DNA from: Branchiostoma floridae
Lineage: Eukaryota; Chordata; Leptocardii; Amphioxiformes; Branchiostomatidae
Direction: 5' to 3'
Assembly (NCBI RefSeq): GCF_000003815.2
Contig: NC_049992.1
Span: forward strand, 4,212,998-4,276,997
DNA: 64,000 nt
This document shows, piece after piece, positions 56,372 to 64,000 of this stretch (positions are counted from its first letter, which is position 1; each line of letters starts with the position of its first letter). The position numbers were made by a program, and so were the translations under genes. Under the pieces are notes generated by a model, which was given only the letters and a program-made list of their open reading frames with translations, did no database searches and was not told the DNA's origin.

Positions 56372-57953
56372 TTTTTATTGTTTGTTTTTCCGGCACTAGC
56401 ATTGCCTGCCCGGCCCCCCTCCGGTTATCGGTCGGTGAGCTGCTAGATAATTGTTACAGGCTGTGACAAGCCACGGTGGGAGTTTCACGGTGGGCAAGCC
56501 GTAAAACAATTTGTAACGATTAGCAGGGAGGTGTCGCATTCCTCAGTACACGGTCCCGTAAACAATGTCCTCCAAGCAGAGGTTGGGTTTCGAGATGAAT
56601 TTGACGTATTTTCATGTATTTTTGTCTGACTTTCTATTTTGTTGTGTTTTTAATGCTGCCGCCAAAAACGCATAAAAACGTCCTTTCAATAAATTGTTTA
56701 GACGAAACGTAACGTCTGCTTGGAGGGTGGGTAAACAATGTTGGTGCACAATTGATATGAGAAATGTCATACAGATAGAAAACAGTAACGTATATTTACA
56801 TAACGTTATCAATCGTCCTAGCTTGTTGATCTGCTATGGGGGCCTAAGTGCTCACAAACTGGTGGTACGAGAGATTCTATTTCAGTCCAGTGTATTACTT
56901 TTGACAAAATGTCCAAAGCCAAAGCGCAGTTGAAATAACTGCTTGGAGACTAGCTGCGCGGGCTTGTTTATTGTTTACAAGAAAAGGGAACTATAAATTT
57001 GTCCTGGAGGTGACGTGAAACATGTATTGTATTCAAAGTGCCTAGAGGTGGAGGAATGTTGGCCGTGTCTGTGCGGGCTTGTTTATTGTTTACAAGAATA
57101 GCTATATAGCGAACCATATATTTCTCTTGGAGGTGACGTGAAACATGTATAGTATACTAGTATTCAAAGTGCGTAGAGGTGGAAGAATGTACGCCGTGGC
57201 TGTGCGGGCTTGTTTATTGTTTACAAGAAATCGAACTCTAAATTTCTCTTGATGGTAAAATGAAACATGTCTATGTATTCCAAGTGCATAGAGGTGAAAG
57301 AATGTGGGCCGTGGCTGTGCAGGCTTTTTTATTGTTTACAAGAGTAGCAAACTATAAATTTCAATTGAAGGTGAAATGAAACCTGTCTATGTATTCGAAG
57401 AGGTGAAAGAATGTGTTACCAAGGCGTCTCCATAGCGGATTATAATTTTTTCTTGATGTGACGTGAACCAATTGTATGCATTCAAAGAAAACTATAAATT
57501 TCTATTGAAGGTAACGTGAAACGTGGTTATGCATTCAAAGTGCGTGGAGCTGGCTCCATGGAGGTGGGAGGTTGGGCACAGGGTTGTATTAATACCTCCA
57601 TGGAGCTGGGTCCATGGAGCTGGCTCCATGGAGGTATTAGTACAACCCCTATTGTGTTGCTAGACATGGCTGATGCGTGCGGCCTATCGGTAACCTTACA
57701 ATGAGATCCTCAAAGTCATCAAAAGATGAGTCACTGTGGTGTCATGATTTCTCTAAACGTATTCTTGAACCAATAACAATAAACCTCGAATTGTTATAAA
57801 CCTGAGGGCAGAAATTCCATTGTTGAAATTCTTTGAAATTGGTAATATAAATGAATATATTCTAAAAGTTATAACAACTTATCCAAAAAAACATCTACTG
57901 TTGTAGCGGCTTTATATGATGTATGTTAAGTCGATCCATGACGAACCTCCAAG

Positions 57954-58195
57954 TTAAAGACCGAAGCTTTTCTCGTCTTGGTTTTCATCTTTAGGCGTCT
58001 TCGCCGGGTTGGAGTACGGATCTGAGGAAGGTTCTTCCTCCTGTTCTGGGTACTCCACGGTGTGGTCTCCCATGTCCAGTTTGCGAGGAGGGGGCACATC
58101 GGGTACCGGACGTTTCAGACCAGTGTGTAATATCGCATCGACACCACCAGACTCTAGGTCCACATCTTCATACTTTCGGCCCGCCTCTTCTGACC
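57954..58195 (-). CDS. Copy E: tail-family exon
   Basis: Minus-strand exon with acceptor GGTAG/GGTC at 58195, the same start as the gene C tail exon. It encodes [50 protein letters not shown] and ends in a stop (DEKSFGL). One YEDV motif and one proline motif are present. No donor is obvious before the stop, and no TM exon lies downstream on this strand before E2. It is probably a partial or decayed copy. Confidence 0.6.
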
Positions 58196-58425
58196 CTACC
58201 GTAGTTCAAACCGAACTATTGGTCAAGGTTTTGGTCATTTCTTTTCAATACCTAGATATGCAACATTTTAGCGAAAATGTATGCAACATTTTAGCGAAAA
58301 TGTAGAATGTTTTCCCCGTAGGATTTTGTCAAGCTACTCATACACAATTCTATACTGTTTATAGGCTTGCCCAATAGTTTTGTGTGCGGGTAGAAAACAA
58401 CAACCCATATCTACTCTTTCATTTT

Positions 58426-58520
58426 TGTTCCTCGGGCACGTTTCCAGCCGGTGTTCAGTATTACATCTACACCACCCGACCCTAGATCCACATCCTTGCA
58501 CTTTTGGACCGCTTCTTGGA
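58426..58520 (-). pseudogene. Copy F: short tail-family fragment
   Basis: Minus-strand translation QKCKDVDLGSGGVDVILNTG and then WKRA is homologous to RKYEDVDLESGGVDAILHTG of copy E. The tyrosine is replaced by Cys (KCKDV). Similarity stops after KRA, where the proline motif should follow. Confidence 0.55.
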
Positions 58521-58760
58521 GCGAAAATAGAAGCGAAACGAGCGGAAAGTCAATGTTTTGTTCAGAACTAGATATATGCTCAGACTTTGAGGTACAAAAA
58601 AGCGGGAATCTACTGCAGTACGTTAGAAAGCCACCAGGGGCCAATCACCAATCTTAAGCTTGTCCTTCATAATATGACTACGACAATCGTTTAACATGTA
58701 CGAAATATCATGAAGGTCCATCCACATGTTCTCCAATTATGTTGTTTACAAACAAACCAT

Positions 58761-59301
58761 CAAAGGTCACCGAAAATAAAGCCGTTAGCGAGTGTGATAA
58801 TACGAATTAATTTTTTTAGATGTTTAGTACATTTCAATAATATTCGCAGAGTACCAATGTGACGATATTGCACCGGAAAAACGTAATGAAAACCTGAGGT
58901 TTGTTTACAAATTGGCTTTGTTTTGGCCCAGATCAGCGGGATTGTTCAATACATGTACATAATGTACTGCTTGCTCTTTGGTATTAGATTTTTTATTAGT
59001 ATTTTGAGTGAAAAACAGATTCTTTAAGATACCTTTCTTACTAATCTTTGTCTATTACACATAAAGTCTTCATCTAATACAAAAGAACAAGCAGTACATT
59101 ATGTACATGTATTGAACAATCCCGGTGATCTGGGCCAAAACAAAGCCAATTTGTAAACAAACCTCAGGTTTTCATTACGTTTTTCCGTTGCAATATCGTC
59201 ACATTGGTACTCTGCGAATATTATCAAAATGTACTAAAAATCTAAAAAAAGTAGATTCGTATTATCACACTCGCTAACGGCTTTATTTTCGGTGACCTTT
59301 G
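58761..59301. mobile_element. Foldback element with arms of about 220 bp
   Basis: The left end CAAAGGTCACCGAAAATAAAG and the right end CTTTATTTTCGGTGACCTTTG are inverted. The arms stay similar inward to the ACATGTACATAATGTACTG and CAGTACATTATGTACATGT segments, around a loop of about 90 nt. No ORF, and no clear target duplication. Confidence 0.85.
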
Positions 59302-59421
59302 TAAATATACGTTTTTGGCAAATATCTATAGGGCTTGAATGCAAAAGGCAAGGACCTCGTGTCGGTGAATGCTCGAAAACATAAACATCACGAGACTAAT
59401 TACAACCAAGGACGTAGCGTC

Positions 59422-59521
59422 NNNNNNNNNNNNNNNNNNNNNNNNNNNNNNNNNNNNNNNNNNNNNNNNNNNNNNNNNNNNNNNNNNNNNNNNNNNNNNN
59501 NNNNNNNNNNNNNNNNNNNNN
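59422..59521. other. Assembly gap (100 N)
   Basis: Exactly 100 N, the usual placeholder for a gap of unknown size. It lies 155 bp upstream of the first visible eIF4G exon, so missing exons or a scaffold misjoin could be hidden here. Confidence 0.99.
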
Positions 59522-59676
59522 GTGTTGACCTTATTAATATGTTCTGTCGAACATGTGTTTTTACATCAGATTTAGAAACATGAGATGTTTTCAAGGTTTT
59601 ATTGTAAGAAATGCAGATAGACCAAGTGGAAGATGAAATAGCATTGGCTCATGCCTTAACTCTACTATGTTTTCAG

Positions 59677-62226
59677 GGCCCCAAAAGAGTTGGGGAACTC
59701 TGGAAGTCTTCTGGGCTGGACTGGAAGAACTTCCTGTCCAAGAACGAAGACGTCCATGACTTTGTACAGAAAAAGGTCAGTTTCTAAATGTATAAACTTT
59801 TGTCAATTTCTATGTAAAGAGCCTGCTCTGCTTACAACATTTATGTTCTCAATTCATGCATACTTTGAAATGTTTAAGATAATCTCTGTATCCCAAATGT
59901 TTTTTAGATTTTGAAAGTCGTAGCTCATAGATTTTAGTTGCAAATATTTCGAGTCTTGTTTTCTCAACTCCTTTCTTTGCACCAACAGAATCTAGGCTAT
60001 ACATTGGACGAGAGCCGAGCGTTACCTAGGAAACCCGAGCCTCTAACGATGGACAGGATACAGGACGAGCTGGAGAGATTACTCATGAAGGACAGGGCCG
60101 ACAACGAGAAGATTTTTGACTGGATCGAGGTACGTGGTTTCTGCTGTGAACATAGTGAAACGGCCTCTTTCTATGATAGATGTAGTAAAGAAAAAATTGG
60201 GGGTAGAAGTAGTCATACAAGGTGACGCATTCTCAATGGAAAACCATGAGAGTAAAACCAGCACGAAAGCTCAAACACTTGCATCATATAACACTATAAT
60301 AGATGTAGTATGGATAAGTTTTGCAAACTCTCAGATTTTTTCATTGGGTGTAAACATAATGTAAATCTTGGAAATTTGTGCTGGTTTTATTATCATGGCT
60401 TTTCGTTGCGAATGCATCTCCCTTGTACGACTTTTGTACTACAGAATTGTTACAATTAAAAACTTAGAACACAGCAAAAGTGAAATAAAACCACCACAGA
60501 ATTAGATGAATTTACCTTGCTGAAGAGTTATTACAGGAGTGAGGGCTGCAGTGATGACACCACAGCTTCTGACACCTCTTTCTGATTGCTGTGTTTGCAG
60601 CATGAGATCAAATCTGTGTATCTGAGTCTGCCAGCTTCCTGTATGTAGTTAGATTATGAAGGGTGTAAGCCAGAAAGTAGGAAAAATCTCCCAAACATCA
60701 CTATAGTCCAATCCTGTATTGGAAAAGTTGCTGGTATGTTCTAAAGCATTTGTCTCAGTGATTTTGTCTTATACTGTGAATGCAGAAATGTTTGCGGTGG
60801 TTTTATGTTCGCAGTTTTCGCGGTGGCCAGTTCACCACAAATTTAAAACCAGCGCTACCTTTTTTCCATGGCAGTAAGAGACTACATTGTATGGTGCTAC
60901 CGCAAACTTAAAACCACAGCGAAAAGTCCTTTTCCCAGTACCGTGAAATTTAATCCCCGCGAACTTCAATGCATTTACAGTATAAAGTTCCAAGTAACAC
61001 TCTTGCCCTCCTCCCACAGGCCAGCGTAGATGAAGCCACGACGAAGGAACGAACATTTATCCGTGCCTTGATGACAGCCGTGTGTAGAAGTGCAATCACA
61101 GGTGAGCAATTCAAACTGGTCACTTGTAACTTTTGTCGATAAAGTTCCAAATGCTAAGTAAGGTTGGACAAGCCCACTAGCCCAGGAAGGTGCTGATCAG
61201 ACATGTGCTTGTCCAACCCCACTTGCCCAAGATTTTCCATGAGTGAGATTTTGTTATACTTGCTACTTTCCACAGTCATGGCATCAAGCCTTGGTCAGCA
61301 CAGAAAAATAGAGCCAATGACAGAAACAGGAAGTGAAATTAATTAGAAAAAATTCATCTGCATTTTGGGCAAGTGAAAAATTGGTTTGGGCAAGTAAATT
61401 TTTTTAATGCCCAATACGACAAGTGAATTTTAGAAAACTTGTCCAACCCTGCCAAGTGCACTGTAATTAAAGCTAATAATTCATTCAACATGATGCAAGG
61501 TGTAATAGTTAGTAATTTTCCCTGATGTATTTTGTAGGTGAAGGTTCCAACCTGAGGTGCGACACCCAGGGTATCCAGAAGAGAGTGGTTCTGTTGCAGA
61601 AGTACCTGGACAACGAGAGCACCAGAGAGCTACAGGCGCTCTTCGCACTACAGGCACTCATGGTGCAACTGGACCAGCCGCCAAGTAAGTCACCTCACCG
61701 TTGACGGTCGTTTTGCAGAAGTGTTTAGTACCTAGTTCAATATGTAGTAAGTAGAGATGATGCAGTTAACGTAATAGTCTTCCTACTGGAAAGTGGAGTT
61801 CTTTGGCTAGTTTGCAATGCAATGATGACACCACAGCTTCTGACACCTCTTTCTGATTGCTGTGTTTGCAGCATGAGATCAGATCTGTGAATCTGAGTTT
61901 AGCTACTTTGGAGCTTGTTTAAGAAAGGTAGATAGATTCCCTGACACTGCAGATGTTTTGTCAATCCAGTAAGGAAATGGGTACATTGTCGTGTTCACAG
62001 TTTGTATTCTTGAAGTACTGATAGATTTCTTTCTTTTCTCACAGATCTGCTTAGAATGTTCTTTGACACACTTTACGACGAAGATGTAATATCGGAGGAC
62101 GCCTTCTATGCCTGGGAGTCGAACACGGACCCAGCAGAGCAAGAGGGAAAGGGAGTCGCGTTGAAATCCGTGACTGCCTTCTTCACATGGTTAAGAGAAG
62201 CGGAGGAGGAAGAGACGGATAGCTGA
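59677..62226 (+). CDS. EIF4G: eIF4G C-terminal exons (5' part not in window)
   Basis: Five exons: 59677-59775, 59989-60129, 61020-61101, 61538-61684 and 62045-62226, with GT-AG introns and consistent phases (0, 0, 1, 1). They encode 216 residues: [60 protein letters not shown], then [30 protein letters not shown] and [19 protein letters not shown] before TGA. This is the W2-type HEAT region at the C-terminus of eIF4G1/3, which in vertebrates binds Mnk kinases; eIF4G is the scaffold of the cap-binding complex. The cap-binding, MIF4G and MA3 parts are not seen upstream. Codon use and splice sites look functional. Confidence 0.92.
60552..60630 (+). repeat. 77-nt direct repeat in eIF4G intron 2, copy 1
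   Basis: TGATGACACCACAGCTTCTGA ... TGCTGTGTTTGCAGCATGAG recurs with two differences at 61829-61905 in a later intron. It includes a good acceptor-like tract (GCTGTGTTTGCAG). Confidence 0.8.
60774..60980. mobile_element. MITE with CTGTGAATGC / GCATTTACAG ends
   Basis: The ends ACTGTGAATGCAGAA and TTCAATGCATTTACAGT are imperfect inverted repeats. The interior has GCGGTGGTTTTA and its inverted counterpart (TTAAAACCACAGCG). TA lies on both sides, as in Tc1/mariner-type MITEs. Confidence 0.65.
61164..61455. mobile_element. MITE-like element with GTTGGACAAG / CTTGTCCAAC ends
   Basis: AAGGTTGGACAAGCCCACT at the left and GAAAACTTGTCCAACCCTG at the right are inverted. Internal copies of the motif (TTGCCCA, TGGGCAAGT) are present. 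It is in the intron before exon 4 of the eIF4G fragment. Confidence 0.5.
61829..61905 (+). repeat. 77-nt direct repeat in eIF4G intron 4, copy 2
   Basis: Near-identical copy of 60552-60630 (CATGAGATCAGATCTGTGAAT here against CATGAGATCAAATCTGTGTAT there). Confidence 0.8.
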
Positions 62227-63190
62227 AACCCCCTTACACAGCCTCAACTGATGCATATACATAAATCAGATTATTGAAACCCCGGTATACGAGGCTGAGT
62301 GGAATTAAAATAGGGCTGCGTTATCATGGTCAGCTCTGACAACAAAACGAAAAGAAGCATCCGTAATTTATTTTATGTCTGAAGGGGGAAGAAAGAAAAA
62401 AAAATGCAGTGTACGACGGATAGAAATGAAGAAAAAATGATGATAATGTAGTAAGAGGCCATAGTTCCAGCTAAAAGCAGTAGATTTCTAGCACTACTGA
62501 AATGTATCTTCCAAGTCCAAATGAATTCTGTTAGCTGGAAATATGGCCAATCTAACCATGCAGCATTGTAGTTGGAAAGGAGAAGCAGCAAGAAAAAAAA
62601 AGAATACATGTGCTCTGACAAGCTTTGTATATGTACATGCTCTTACAATCAAATTGACAATTTTTCCTTTCTGCAGAGAATAAAGAATAATTTATTATTG
62701 CAGAAGACTGACTAAGATGTGCGACACCAACATTTGTATTCAAAGAACGCAAGTTCTGGTGTCTGCAATGAAGTTCTCAGAAAGCAGTTCTGAGAAAATG
62801 AAATAAAGCAGTTGAATGTGATACGATGTCGTCTCAAAATCTCTGCTGTCAATGTCCGACCGACCAAGGCGCATTTCTGTAGGGCGATGGAGTAGAAGAC
62901 ATGCTTGCAATCGGTCAGCTATTCAAGAGCCTCGTGGGAGATGTAGAATGCGATGACACGTTTTATACGCTAATGCTGACCAACTCTGTGCTTCCTAAGA
63001 AAAAAAGAAAGAATTGAGGTGGAAAAAGAAGATATAGTCCACTTTTTGCAAATCAGAAAAAGAAAGCAGCGAGCAAAGAAAATGATGACGAAAAACTGCA
63101 ATTTGTGTTTCCAACTCTTCCCGAATCCCCCCATCACATGTTGTAAAGTTTCCTAAAGTTGTAAATAAATAAAACATGAAGCTGTAAAAA
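62227..63190 (+). other. Probable 3' UTR of eIF4G
   Basis: No further coding exon follows the TGA. AATAAA signals occur at 62679-62684, 62802-62807 and 63164-63173, giving three possible transcript ends. Confidence 0.55.
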
Positions 63191-64000
63191 AAGTGGAGAT
63201 GTCTTTGCTGTTTCCTCCTTGTAGGCACTAGCCTGAGATTGAGCCTTGTTCAGCTTTTGTCTGCTCGAACTGTTGCTACCGAGATCCTAAGTCCAGATAT
63301 TTTAGGAAGGCAGCAATGGTTGGAGTGTACCAAAGTTGAACAAGGCTGGATGCCAGGGTATATGTTTATAGTGTTCATTACCCATACAAAAGAATGGTAG
63401 CTGTAGACATGTTTTCTTTCTGAGCTCCCCCATAGATTAAAACAGATTCACACATTTCATTTAATACGTAGTCTTTCTTAAACACCCTTGGTGAGAACTA
63501 ATACACTAATGAAATGCATTGAAATTTAGTAGAGTGGGAAACGAAATCCCGAGTACTCATTAATAGTTTTGCACCTTGTGACCTACCAGGACAGTTTGGC
63601 CTCAGCAATTGCAACCTTGAAAGGTTTCTTCTTGAGAGCGACAGTCACTGATAATTGGACTCCTGTTCAGAATAGGAATGCCTTAACTTGGGGATACCAA
63701 ATGGATGTGCTGTTTCTCCAATGCAGACTCAAACCAGCGTCCTATACCACTGCTTGGTTTGATGGGGGTTCGAATCTGCGTAAAACTTTGTGCAACTGGT
63801 AGAGGCTTCTGGTAGCCATTTGAAGTCGCCAGTCTCATAGTGGTATTATTGAAGGAGTCTTAAACTGGTACACTAATCATCAAGGCTTACAATAATTACT
63901 CTTTAGCAAAAAAAAAAAAGAGCTGAGCCCAAAAGTTGTTTTATCTGACCCATGAGGTCAACATACCGTTTATTGCAAACTAAAGATGTGCCAGGCATGG
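63191..64000. other. Right end of window; no gene seen
   Basis: A short inverted-repeat element is likely at about 63229-63360 (TAGCCTGAGATTGAGCCTTG against the complement of CAAGGCTGGATGCCAGGGTA). The rest shows no exon, RNA gene or clear repeat. Confidence 0.4.

Larger units (their letters stand above)
47381..57650. mobile_element. Element E2: inverted-repeat element related to E1, split by nested insertions
   Basis: The left end (AGGGGTTGTACTAATAGCTCC) and the reverse complement of the right end (AGGGGTTGTACTAATACCTCC) are inverted copies. Behind each end is a tandem array with spacing of about 106-131 nt (47600-47912; 56960-57540) containing GTGACGTGAA or TTCACGTCA, as in E1. An LTR retrotransposon (47909-50425) and a LINE (50801-56094) lie inside; without them E2 would be about 2.2 kb and non-coding. 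I do not see a clear target duplication at the outer ends. Confidence 0.6.

Overview
This is animal nuclear DNA: small exons with GT-AG introns, cbEGF, C-type lectin and C2H2 zinc-finger genes, CR1-like and L1/Tx1-like LINEs, and many inverted-repeat DNA elements. The gene content and repeat style suggest an invertebrate chordate, most likely a lancelet (Branchiostoma). That species call is inference. There are two runs of N, at 19372-19699 and 59422-59521; the second is exactly 100 N and is probably a gap of unknown size.

The main biological theme is a cluster of related receptor-like genes. They share a cytoplasmic N-terminal tail with repeated YEDVDPHG tyrosine motifs and PPPLPAR-type SH3 ligands, then one transmembrane helix (type II topology), a Ser/Thr/Asn-rich stalk and a run of single-exon cbEGF domains. 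Copy A (minus, 100-6412, running off the left edge) carries a WSC-like Cys-rich domain among its EGFs. Copy C (plus, 33558-41693) has 12 EGF exons and a three-exon C-type lectin domain with EPN and WND motifs. Copies B (14187-14983, plus), D (45996-46840, plus), E (57954-58195, minus) and F (about 58426-58520, minus) show only tail sequence. B has a stop codon 8 nt before its splice donor. All readable exon junctions in A and C keep phase, so these gene models are well supported.

Other genes: a 500-residue C2H2 protein with 16 fingers (26816-28318, minus), and the last five exons of eIF4G, covering its C-terminal HEAT region (59677-62226, plus). No earlier eIF4G exons are visible upstream.

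Much of the rest is transposable elements. These are: a foldback element with a 9-bp target duplication (6910-7114); a 3.8-kb CACTA/Chapaev-like element with inverted termini and dense TTTCCG/CGGAAA motifs (9663-13427); two related large elements whose inverted repeats are built of tandem units of roughly 105-130 bp and end in covarying hairpins (17595-24502 and about 47381-57650); an element with a 162-bp internal repeat (25102-26148); and CR1-like LINE fragments (30160-32510, 44155-44370). The second large element was invaded by an LTR retrotransposon whose primer-binding site extends over 67 nt of tRNA-Glu. It was also invaded by a full-length L1/Tx1-like LINE with both ORFs open and a 277-bp flanking duplication.
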